Of a DNA stretch of 64,000 bases, positions 7,901 to 15,002 are shown in pieces. The notes under the pieces are model-generated. The model was not told the DNA's origin and did not search any database. It saw nothing but the letters and a program-made list of their open reading frames with translations. Within the stretch, counting starts at the first letter, position 1, and every line of letters starts with the position of its first letter. Both the position numbers and the translations under genes were made by a program. Source of the stretch: Kiritimatiellia bacterium (GTDB lineage Bacteria > Verrucomicrobiota > Kiritimatiellia > RFP12 > UBA1067); NCBI GenBank assembly GCA_017405115.1, contig JAFRBA010000118.1, positions 62,001 to 126,000 of the forward strand, written 5' to 3'.

Positions 7901-8774
7901 CATTACTGCGGACGACATCCTGTCGTTGCTCGCAGAGAAATACTCGGACGCGCAGAGATACATCTGCGCGGCCGAGGTTTCACCGAGGACTGGCGCATGG
8001 GAGCGGCGGATCGACCTCATGGTCATGAACTGCTTCCATAGCGAGGAATACAAGATCCAAGGGTTTGAGATCAAGATCTCAAAGGAGGACCTGAAGCGCG
8101 AGCTGATGGACCCTGACAAGCATGCCGTCTTCTTCAAGGAGATCGACTACTACTGGATCGTAGCACCAGATACCGTACTCGACAAGCTCGATATCATACC
8201 GCCCAAGTGGGGCGTCATGAAGGTCACGCGGACTGAAGATGGGTTCAAGCTCGTGACAGCCAGAAAGCCGATCGCTCTCCATGACGAGGTGATATCAGAC
8301 AGGGTGATTAGCCGGCCGTTCGCTGCCAGCATCCTCCGGTCGTTCATCAACCACAGCCTTGGAGGCAAGGCAAGGGCGCAGGAGCGCGAGGAGCTCAGGA
8401 AGAGCATCCGAGCGGAGGTCGAGCAGCAGCTCGCCAAGGGCGCGCATGTCGTCCCGGACTGGGAGTACGACAGCCTCGTACGGGCGAAGAGGATGTGCGA
8501 GGCGCTCGGATTGAGCGTCTGGTACTCCGGATGCCATGAGTACGACATCAAGGTATTTAGGGAGGCTAAGGCAGTTGTCGAGAACCTGTCGTACCTCGAC
8601 AGGTATCTGAACGATTCAGCATCTTCGATCAGAAGGATCAGAGGCGTGATCAAGAGCATTAAGGATGGGAGCGCGTCGGCTGCGGCCGCGCTTCAGGCGT
8701 CAGCAGATGCTCTTGAGAAAACAAGAAAGGATAAAGCAGAAGATGGGAAAGTACAAGGTGACGATCAACGTTGA
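7881..8774 (+). CDS. MmcB-like PD-(D/E)XK nuclease-fold protein
   Basis: The N-terminal 130 residues have a PD-(D/E)XK-type layout: Glu 32, RIDL with Asp 45, then GFEIKIS with Glu 63 and Lys 65, followed by helices and a YYWIVAP strand. MmcB-family proteins with this pattern act in DNA repair. The second half (150-297) is helical and probably coiled-coil, perhaps for oligomerisation or DNA contact. Its phage role could be DNA repair or host-DNA cleavage; neither is shown by the sequence. Confidence 0.6.
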   Translation: MPTSSNDITADDILSLLAEKYSDAQRYICAAEVSPRTGAWERRIDLMVMNCFHSEEYKIQGFEIKISKEDLKRELMDPDKHAVFFKEIDYYWIVAPDTVLDKLDIIPPKWGVMKVTRTEDGFKLVTARKPIALHDEVISDRVISRPFAASILRSFINHSLGGKARAQEREELRKSIRAEVEQQLAKGAHVVPDWEYDSLVRAKRMCEALGLSVWYSGCHEYDIKVFREAKAVVENLSYLDRYLNDSASSIRRIRGVIKSIKDGSASAAAALQASADALEKTRKDKAEDGKVQGDDQR

Positions 8775-8940
8775 CGCGACGGTCGACGTCGTTGTCGACG
8801 CGAACTCTCCGCAGGAGGCGTTCGAAAAAGCGTCTCTCGCTGACGCGAGTCTGACGAGCATCGACGACTTGGACGTGTTCACGAGCGAGCCTGTCGGATG
8901 CGAGGACGAAAATGGGAACTACACGGAGTATCACGCATGA
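8743..8940 (+). CDS. small beta-alpha protein, 65 aa
   Basis: The sequence KYKVTINVDATVDVVVDANS followed by PQEAFEKA gives two strands and a helix. Three other small genes in the window (21422, 35871, 37726) have the same layout with an EA or DA motif after a strand. ATG 8743 overlaps the 3' end of the nuclease gene. Function unknown. Confidence 0.55.
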   Translation: MGKYKVTINVDATVDVVVDANSPQEAFEKASLADASLTSIDDLDVFTSEPVGCEDENGNYTEYHA

Positions 8941-9617
8941 CTCATGAGAAAATAGGAGTGATCGAGCGTTTCGCCGTCACGTATGTCGAATACGGTGACA
9001 GCGTTGACGGAAAGGCTCGCATACTCGGCCTGTACAGGACACATGCTGAGGCGCTGTGCGAAATGCACATAGCAGCGAAGCGGTATTATGAGGATTTTGG
9101 CCTCGACAGGTGCGACATCCTTAAGTACGACTCGGCTAGCGTCGGAAGCACGGACGAGTGCGGGTGCGAATATCGAATAGACAGGGTTGAGATACCCGTG
9201 TTCGAAGGTGAATTGTCAGATGCTGGAGTTGAGCGTAACGAGGACGGCGACAAAGTCGTCCACGCATACGTGGAGATTCCAATGTCAGAAATCAGAAAGT
9301 GGAACGACCTGATGTGGGCGGACAAGCTTGACTATGAAAAGCTTGGATTCAAGCCTCATGATAATGTCGCAAAGTGGACTGCGAGGTTTCCGGACGGATG
9401 CTTCGCCGATATCAAGGTAAACACCGGAGAGATGGATCATGAGTGCTACGCCGAGGCTGTGCTGTTTGACGAGCTCGGAAGTCAGATCGCATTCTCTCAC
9501 GATGCGAGCTACGCGCTTGACGGTCCGGACTGGGTCCTTTGGGCAGGCGACAAGGAATATCGCATTCACATCATCGGAAAGGAGAAAGATGACTATCAGA
9601 ACAGGAAAGAGGCTTGA
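8937..9617 (+). CDS. hypothetical protein with domain shared with gene 43625
   Basis: Residues 145-215 (FPDGCFADIKVNTGE, then AVLFDELGSQIAFS) match a segment of the gene at 43625-44185 (FDDGCMADIKVCTDS, MVLYDESGVEIALS). The N-terminal half looks like a separate alpha/beta domain with five Cys. No named family is recognised. The ATG overlaps the preceding stop as ATGA. Confidence 0.6.
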   Translation: MTHEKIGVIERFAVTYVEYGDSVDGKARILGLYRTHAEALCEMHIAAKRYYEDFGLDRCDILKYDSASVGSTDECGCEYRIDRVEIPVFEGELSDAGVERNEDGDKVVHAYVEIPMSEIRKWNDLMWADKLDYEKLGFKPHDNVAKWTARFPDGCFADIKVNTGEMDHECYAEAVLFDELGSQIAFSHDASYALDGPDWVLWAGDKEYRIHIIGKEKDDYQNRKEA

Positions 9618-10071
9618 GGTATTCCATGACGGAAAGATAAGCCCGAGCAGGATGTCGACGGTAGAGGTTATTGACGTAGTGTCGATAACCGATATGGGCA
9701 AGAAGTATCTTCGCATGTGGAAGAAGGCGATAGTTGATGACTTTAACGAGTCTCTTCTAGGTGGTGTCATATGTTACGTTGGCGGACCGCAGAGGTTCTT
9801 CGACTGGAACTGTGGCAAGTTCATCTTCGCCAAGATCGTTGGCGACAAGGAGAACGAGAAGGATCCTATAATGTTCGCCAAGCGTCCTGGAGGCGAATGG
9901 TACGGCGTGAACTGGAACTACCTGCTAGACGTTGACGGACGTGTTCTTAAGAAGAATATGCCATTTTGGGAGGAGTGCGCCAAGGAGATGGGGAAGAAGG
10001 TTGTCTGGAACAAGAAGGAGCACAGGCTTGAATACTTCGACATCAAGACAGGAAAGAAGGTGGAATCATGA
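9589..10071 (+). CDS. hypothetical protein, 160 aa
   Basis: An alpha/beta-looking protein rich in aromatic residues (WYGVNWNYLL) and Lys. AAAGGAG precedes the ATG, which sits in the end of the preceding gene. No homology is recognised. Confidence 0.6.
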   Translation: MTIRTGKRLEVFHDGKISPSRMSTVEVIDVVSITDMGKKYLRMWKKAIVDDFNESLLGGVICYVGGPQRFFDWNCGKFIFAKIVGDKENEKDPIMFAKRPGGEWYGVNWNYLLDVDGRVLKKNMPFWEECAKEMGKKVVWNKKEHRLEYFDIKTGKKVES

Positions 10072-10526
10072 AAAAGGCGTCAATCGTCCTTTGGAACAAC
10101 CTGAACATAATCCTCTGCTGCATCTGCGGAGGCATGGCGATGTACAGGCACGACTGGTACGGAATGGTAGGTTGGCTGTGCGCCGCGCTCGCATGGATGC
10201 AGAGCAACTACCACAGGTTCTGGATGGACAGGTGGGAGTTCGTGAGCGAAAAGGCAATCAACGTCCTTCACTGGGTGTCGCAAGGGGCCATGTACAAGGT
10301 TGAAGGATCCGCGGAATCCGGAGACGTCGATCCTAAGGGATGTAGCAAGAAGGCTGCCGACGCGTTCGTCGCGTGCATCAAGGAAGCGTCTCGCTACCTG
10401 AACGGAGGGACGACGACGTTCTCGGTTGCGCATGGAGGAATCGAGATCAAGGCCGACATCCAAGACGTCCAGGAGATGGGAGATGGCGAACAAGCCGATA
10501 CAGATCGACACGTGGACGACGTCTGA
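10068..10526 (+). CDS. membrane protein, 152 aa
   Basis: Residues 10-27 (LNIILCCICGGMAMY) and 32-45 (MVGWLCAALAWMQ) form two membrane segments near the N-terminus, joined by a short polar turn. The rest is soluble and ends with acidic residues. It could anchor a complex at the host membrane. The start overlaps the preceding stop. Confidence 0.6.
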   Translation: MKKASIVLWNNLNIILCCICGGMAMYRHDWYGMVGWLCAALAWMQSNYHRFWMDRWEFVSEKAINVLHWVSQGAMYKVEGSAESGDVDPKGCSKKAADAFVACIKEASRYLNGGTTTFSVAHGGIEIKADIQDVQEMGDGEQADTDRHVDDV

Positions 10527-10716
10527 AGGAGAGTTCTGCGCCAGGTTCTGCATAAACCGCGGGCGCCACCCTTTCGGAGTCGCCCGCGGGATATTCAGGA
10601 CGCTTTCGGAAATGCATCCTGGAGAGATGTACGAGCTCGTCTCTCTGCAGGTCGTACGTCCTCAAGACGAAGTTAAAGCAATGGTTCGTTGCACGATTCA
10701 AGAAGGGAAGCTATGA
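10483..10716 (+). CDS. hypothetical protein, 77 aa
   Basis: A small beta-rich protein with two close cysteines (FCARFC). AGGAG lies before the ATG. Overlaps of 44 bases with the membrane protein and of 4 bases with the ASCH gene support its place in the operon. Function unknown. Confidence 0.5.
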   Translation: MANKPIQIDTWTTSEGEFCARFCINRGRHPFGVARGIFRTLSEMHPGEMYELVSLQVVRPQDEVKAMVRCTIQEGKL

Positions 10717-11060
10717 GTGAAAAAAAGAAAATAGCGAAAAGGCTGTGCTCGATTCTCCACCTCGTCCTCAAGAGGAAGTGGTACGACATGATCGCGTCCG
10801 GAGAAAAGCTTGAGGAATACCGTACTTCCGATAAAGTGAAGGGGCAGATCGACAAGTGGTACGGGCATGCGTTGATCAACGGGAAGATGTCCGTGGTCGT
10901 ATTCCACGACGGATATCGTCGAGACAGGAGAAGCATGGCATTCCTTGCTTGTAAACCTGAAGTCAGAAACCGTTCGTCTAATCCAGACTGGGGAGAACCA
11001 CATTGCGACCACTACGTGATACACCTCGTTAATGAAGTGGAGCTTGTCTCGAATGGCTAA
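10713..11060 (+). CDS. ASCH-domain protein
   Basis: The 115-residue protein matches the ASCH fold: LHLVLKRKWYDMI, then the GxKxxExR signature (G30, K32, E35, R37), then a strand-rich C-terminal half with PEVRN and a DWGEP turn. ASCH proteins bind RNA and some hydrolyse modified nucleosides. An ASCH-like relative follows directly (11053-11445). Confidence 0.75.
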   Translation: MSEKKKIAKRLCSILHLVLKRKWYDMIASGEKLEEYRTSDKVKGQIDKWYGHALINGKMSVVVFHDGYRRDRRSMAFLACKPEVRNRSSNPDWGEPHCDHYVIHLVNEVELVSNG

Positions 11061-11445
11061 CAGGAGAATCGTCAAGGCGAAGCTGGACGACATCGACTGC
11101 GTCGTCATGAAGGTCTGCCTGCCGAACGAGAGGATCGACATGCTCAGGGCCGCGCACTACAGCGAGATCTACGTGAGGCCAGGTGGCGCTCCGGTTAACG
11201 AATGGACGGGAAGGTCCGTACTCGAAAGGAGGCAGCTCGCGCTTTTCGTCTACACCTGGAGGGGTCTCGAAAGGGACGTTGGCGATCTTGTGTTTTTCGC
11301 AAAGACTCCTGAAATCAGGACGGAGAGCCGGCACCCGGAATGGGGCGAGCCGAGCGGAAAGCACTATGCGATACCGCTCAGCTTCCCCGTTTCAAAGGTC
11401 GTTCTATTCGCGGAGGAACTCGGACATGATGATTCAGGTGACTAA
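11053..11445 (+). CDS. ASCH-like protein, second copy
   Basis: The C-terminal half repeats the pattern of the preceding gene: PEIRTESRHPEWGEP here against PEVRNRSSNPDWGEP there, each followed by a His-Tyr strand. The N-terminal signature is degraded to SEIYVRP. This looks like an old tandem duplication. ATG 11053 is chosen because GGAG precedes it. Confidence 0.6.
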   Translation: MANRRIVKAKLDDIDCVVMKVCLPNERIDMLRAAHYSEIYVRPGGAPVNEWTGRSVLERRQLALFVYTWRGLERDVGDLVFFAKTPEIRTESRHPEWGEPSGKHYAIPLSFPVSKVVLFAEELGHDDSGD

Positions 11446-12238
11446 CCGGTGCCGCATGATGTGCCCGCACTGCATGGACGACGCGACTCCAGACGGAGGG
11501 CTCATGGACTTCAACACGACGTTCTTGAACGCACTCAAGTTCGCGAAGACGTCCGGAGGAATGCTTCTTCTGTCTGGAGGTGAACCGACTGAGCATCCGC
11601 ACTTTATGGACATGTGCAAGGAGGTCTCGAAGTGGGGGTTCAAGTTCTCCGTCTGCACGAACGGCATGTGGATGTTCGAGCCAAACCAGGTTTACAGGTT
11701 CGAGCGAATCGCAAAGCTTTCAGGATTCTGCGGCGCCCAGATCTACACGAACCCGAAGTGGTATCGCCTGCACGACAAGACGGTCAGGAAGTACGAGGAG
11801 AACCGTAGAAAGTGGACATCTCTAAAAGTCTACCTCGACATCAACGAGATACGCGCCATGAGCGACATCGGGAGAGCGGAGACGTGCGCGAAGGCAATCG
11901 AGGAGACCGAGGCGTCACCGTACCACAACATGTGCCTGAAGACGCACGTGTCGGCCGTCCAGTGCAACGACCTCGAGACGTTCACGCAGATCCTCATGTA
12001 CCAAGGCGGTTTCTGCAAGCCGCTTGTCGACTGGGAAGGCAACGTACATGCCAGCGAGAGCTGCCTGTGCCAGTCGTTCGGAAACGTGAACACGGAGCTA
12101 CCAGGAGAGATTTTCGATCTCATAAGAGCTGGTAGGCCATGTGGCAAGTGCATCCCATGCAAGAGGTATCTTTCGGAGGATGATCCGAAAATGGTTGCAG
12201 CCAGAAGGCTGCTTGGACAACAAAAACAAGGAGAATGA
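11426..12238 (+). CDS. radical SAM protein
   Basis: The 270-residue protein begins almost directly with the CxxxCxxC cluster motif (C9, C13, C16) and has GGEP (LLLSGGEPTEH) for SAM binding. A C-terminal CGKCIPC adds possible ligands for a second cluster. The radical chemistry and substrate are unknown. ATG 11426 is preferred because GGAGG lies upstream and the motif must be near the N-terminus. It lies between the ASCH pair and dUTPase, so a nucleoside or RNA modification role is possible. Confidence 0.75.
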   Translation: MMIQVTNRCRMMCPHCMDDATPDGGLMDFNTTFLNALKFAKTSGGMLLLSGGEPTEHPHFMDMCKEVSKWGFKFSVCTNGMWMFEPNQVYRFERIAKLSGFCGAQIYTNPKWYRLHDKTVRKYEENRRKWTSLKVYLDINEIRAMSDIGRAETCAKAIEETEASPYHNMCLKTHVSAVQCNDLETFTQILMYQGGFCKPLVDWEGNVHASESCLCQSFGNVNTELPGEIFDLIRAGRPCGKCIPCKRYLSEDDPKMVAARRLLGQQKQGE

Positions 12239-12242
12239 AAAA

Positions 12243-12716
12243 ATGGTTAAGGTAGGTTTCAAAATGATTCATCCGGACGCGAAGCTTCCGGTCAAGGCTC
12301 ATGCGAGCGACGCCGGCATGGACGTCTATTCGGTCGAGAAGACGATGCTCAGCCCGTTCGTTCCGACTTTAGTAAGGACTGGTCTTGTGCCGTGCATCCC
12401 GGAAGGGTATGAGATCCAAGTCAGGCCAAGAAGCGGCCTCGCGCTAAAGCAGGGCATAACGGTCCTCAGTTCGCCTGGGACGGTTGACTCTGGATACAGG
12501 TCAGAGATCGGTGTCATCCTCATGTGGATGCCGCGGTCGTATCTTCGGCAAGATGATGTGAAGTTCGACATGGGGTATATCATCGACAAGGGAGACCGAA
12601 TCGCGCAGTTCGTCGTTGCTCCTGTGTTGGAGTGCGAGACATGTGATGTGGAAGACGTCGGCACGTCCGACAGGTCCGAAGCCGGCCACAACGGATTCGG
12701 GAGCACTGGCGTATGA
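12243..12716 (+). CDS. dut: dUTPase (deoxyuridine triphosphatase)
   Basis: All five trimeric-dUTPase motifs are present: ASDAGMDVY (21-29), RPRSGLAL (61-68), GTVDSGYRSEIGV (79-91), GDRIAQFVV (117-125) and RSEAGHNGFGSTG (144-156). It converts dUTP to dUMP and pyrophosphate, which keeps uracil out of phage DNA and supplies dUMP. The length of 157 residues is usual for the family. AAGGAG precedes the ATG. Confidence 0.95.
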   Translation: MVKVGFKMIHPDAKLPVKAHASDAGMDVYSVEKTMLSPFVPTLVRTGLVPCIPEGYEIQVRPRSGLALKQGITVLSSPGTVDSGYRSEIGVILMWMPRSYLRQDDVKFDMGYIIDKGDRIAQFVVAPVLECETCDVEDVGTSDRSEAGHNGFGSTGV

Positions 12717-13093
12717 GAGAAATAGATCAGAGAAAGGATAAATTTCTCCGATGTCTCGAAAAGCATGCTCGTGGCGAGAGGATCGGTCGGCTGTTTAAGC
12801 TCGTAAAGGACTGGTTTGACACGCACAGCATAGGAGATGATGGAATATCAGACATAGAAATTACGTTTCCTCGGTCGGGAGACATGGGGGACGAAATTTT
12901 TAACGTCATGTACAACGTGGACATGGATCTACGTTGCGCTGCAGGCGTGAGGACGCAGGAGTATCGGTACAAGCCTAAGACGATAGACGGAGTTGTGTAT
13001 GTGGCGGTGGAGAATCCTCTTGACATACACTGGAGAGTTAACATCGGAGCCATATCTCTTGACGAAACAGATAATGAGGATGAGAAACAATGA
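12713..13093 (+). CDS. hypothetical protein, 126 aa
   Basis: A charged N-terminal helix is followed by beta strands and an acidic tail. The ATG overlaps the stop of dUTPase as ATGA, so the two are translated together. No family is recognised. Confidence 0.6.
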   Translation: MREIDQRKDKFLRCLEKHARGERIGRLFKLVKDWFDTHSIGDDGISDIEITFPRSGDMGDEIFNVMYNVDMDLRCAAGVRTQEYRYKPKTIDGVVYVAVENPLDIHWRVNIGAISLDETDNEDEKQ

Positions 13094-13422
13094 CAAAGGC
13101 TATGAAGATGCTCGAGGACTTCCGGAAGTGCGCCTCGTACAGGGACGAACATCCTGGAAACAACATGCCAACTGTATTCGGCCTTCCAATGGACGTCTAC
13201 ATAGGAGACGTGATCGGACTCCTGAAGGAGGAGAACGCGTCGATCGAGCGAATAGTAAGGGACGCGATCATCGACTACCAGGAAATGTTCACGAATGCGC
13301 CGAACGACGAGGCCGAGCGCGAGGTGGTCGAGCGGGCGGAGAAGGCCAACAACTGGCTTCTCGAACATGACTTCGAGATCGAGCCTTTGTCTTGGACTAA
13401 GGAGGAGGCGCCATGCCTGTGA
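13090..13422 (+). CDS. hypothetical helical protein, 110 aa
   Basis: An acidic, mostly helical protein. Residues 43-90 are a long amphipathic helix region with a KEENASIERI start. The start overlaps the preceding stop. Function unknown. Confidence 0.6.
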   Translation: MTKAMKMLEDFRKCASYRDEHPGNNMPTVFGLPMDVYIGDVIGLLKEENASIERIVRDAIIDYQEMFTNAPNDEAEREVVERAEKANNWLLEHDFEIEPLSWTKEEAPCL

Positions 13423-13514
13423 TGTTCGCAGAGTCAATGACAGACGGTGAATGCGTCGTCGCGTGCGTCGCAATCATCGGGTTCTGCTTCGTCATGTGGG
13501 TCTTTAACAGATAG
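13413..13514 (+). CDS. 33-residue single-span membrane peptide
   Basis: GGAGGAGG lies just before the ATG. The peptide has an acidic start and one membrane segment (CVVACVAIIGFCFVMWVF) ending in Asn-Arg. It overlaps the preceding stop and comes just before the lysozyme-like gene, so a lysis or membrane-disruption role is possible. Very short ORFs carry risk; the strong ribosome site is the main support. Confidence 0.5.
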   Translation: MPVMFAESMTDGECVVACVAIIGFCFVMWVFNR

Positions 13515-13522
13515 GATCCGAA

Positions 13523-13876
13523 ATGGTGGCGAAGGCATCTATACTCGCGCTTCTCGTCGCGCTGCGCGCTGTCGAGTCGACGAACGGGATCGACCCGCGC
13601 GCCGGCGGCAACGAGCTTCAGATCACGCCGATCTGCGTTGCAGACGTCAACCGCATCTATGGAACGTCGTACACGATCGAGGACGCGAAGGACAGGCGGC
13701 GGTCGGAGGAGATCGCCGTACTGTATCTATCGTACTGGGGTCCGAGGTGCAATCCGCATCCTGACGCAGAGACGTTCGCGCGGATCTGGCACAGAGGCCC
13801 TTCGAAGTGGAGAGACGCGAAAGGTGCTGTATATTGGAAGAAAGTCAAGAGAAACCTCAAGGAAAGGAAAAACTGA
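13523..13876 (+). CDS. lysozyme-like / lytic transglycosylase-like protein
   Basis: The 117-residue protein resembles small phage lysozyme-superfamily proteins: a catalytic-Glu candidate E18 in AVESTNG, an NELQITP core, the VNRIYGTSYTIEDAKD segment and a terminal ARIWHRGPSKW. These cleave peptidoglycan. The first 15 residues are mildly hydrophobic and may be a helix of the fold, not a signal. It is flanked by membrane proteins on both sides, which fits a lysis or entry group, though it lies far from the morphogenesis region. Confidence 0.65.
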   Translation: MVAKASILALLVALRAVESTNGIDPRAGGNELQITPICVADVNRIYGTSYTIEDAKDRRRSEEIAVLYLSYWGPRCNPHPDAETFARIWHRGPSKWRDAKGAVYWKKVKRNLKERKN

Positions 13877-13877
13877 A

Positions 13878-14309
13878 ATGACTGAGACAACAATGTATTG
13901 GATAACGCGATTGGACGGTGTCAGAAGCCTGCTCAACGGCTCTGGCATACTCTGCGGCGTGGTATTTTTCGTAGCCGCCCTGTTCTGGGTAATCGCCGCT
14001 TCGATCCGAAAGGCAAACGAACGGTACAACCGAGACGACCACGTCGACAGCGACTGGGCACAGGCCAACGCGATCGAGAAAACGGCCAAGCCTTTCGCCC
14101 TCTGGGGCATTGCGCTTTCGACGGCGTTATCGGTCGCGCTTGTTTTTGTCCCGACGACACGCGAGATTGTGGCGATCAAGGTCGTTCCGGCGATCGCCTC
14201 GCCAGATATGTGCGAGAAGCTCAAGGACGTCAGCAGGGATTTCGTAGACGTCGCGGCCGAGTGGCTGAAGGACGTCAAGTTAGGCGACAAGGAAAGGAAG
14301 AGAAAATGA
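13878..14309 (+). CDS. two-span membrane protein, holin candidate
   Basis: Two membrane segments are clear: residues 22-41 (ILCGVVFFVAALFWVIAA) and 75-93 (LWGIALSTALSVALVFVP). They are followed by a TTREIVAIKVVPAIA segment and a charged C-terminus. The position directly after the lysozyme-like gene suggests a holin or holin-like role, but this is inference from context. Confidence 0.6.
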   Translation: MTETTMYWITRLDGVRSLLNGSGILCGVVFFVAALFWVIAASIRKANERYNRDDHVDSDWAQANAIEKTAKPFALWGIALSTALSVALVFVPTTREIVAIKVVPAIASPDMCEKLKDVSRDFVDVAAEWLKDVKLGDKERKRK

Positions 14310-15001
14310 CAAATGCAGGACAAATGGCACGCCTTCAGAAGTTCGCGTGCGAGGACTCGGAAAGAAGCATTTCGACCGTCGTCGTGAAGTGCGGAATCGG
14401 ATACGCCACGGACGGGAGGATGATAGTCAGAGAGGCCATGGACGAGCCGTGCGAAGACATCGTTTCGAGGGAGGACGGAAAGCCGGTTCCCGTTGACAAC
14501 ATGGTGAAGTACTCGAAGTATCCCGACGTGGCCCATAAGTGGTACGTGTTCCCGAAGAAAGAGTTCGAAGAGTTCGAGCGGAACTTCAGGGAGGCGTTCC
14601 GCGCAAAGGTCGTGGAGAACGACAGGGAATACAGCGAGCGATACAAGCCTGTCATGTGTCCGTGCTGCAACGAGGACCTCTACTGGGACACGTACGAGGA
14701 GAAGCTCGTTTCGAAGCGAGAGGAAAAGCAGCCCGTGCAGTTGTCTGACATAAGCCTTCCAGTAAGGCTGGTTTTCCCGGACGACGGATTCATCGTGGTG
14801 AACTTCGGGTACATCTTCCGCGTGGCTCAGGAGTACAAGGACCTCATGTTCGCGAAGTCGAAAGTCGAGGACCAGAAAGCGGAGCTTCTGTTCATGAAGA
14901 CTTCAGACGAGAAGATGGCGTCCGTTCTCATGCCGCTCAGAACGTACGACAGCGACTGCGTACGCGGACGTGTCGCAACCATGAATGAGGCTGGTTCGTG
15001 A
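14306..15001 (+). CDS. hypothetical protein, possible sliding-clamp-like fold
   Basis: Features that recall beta-clamp proteins are a YATDGRMIVREA segment near the N-terminus and a late KMASVLMPLR strand. Between them lies a CPCCNED knuckle with a single CxxC-like site. At 231 residues it is shorter than a bacterial clamp. The resemblance is by eye only and could be coincidental; otherwise unknown. Confidence 0.45.
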   Translation: MTNAGQMARLQKFACEDSERSISTVVVKCGIGYATDGRMIVREAMDEPCEDIVSREDGKPVPVDNMVKYSKYPDVAHKWYVFPKKEFEEFERNFREAFRAKVVENDREYSERYKPVMCPCCNEDLYWDTYEEKLVSKREEKQPVQLSDISLPVRLVFPDDGFIVVNFGYIFRVAQEYKDLMFAKSKVEDQKAELLFMKTSDEKMASVLMPLRTYDSDCVRGRVATMNEAGS

Positions 15002-15002
15002 A

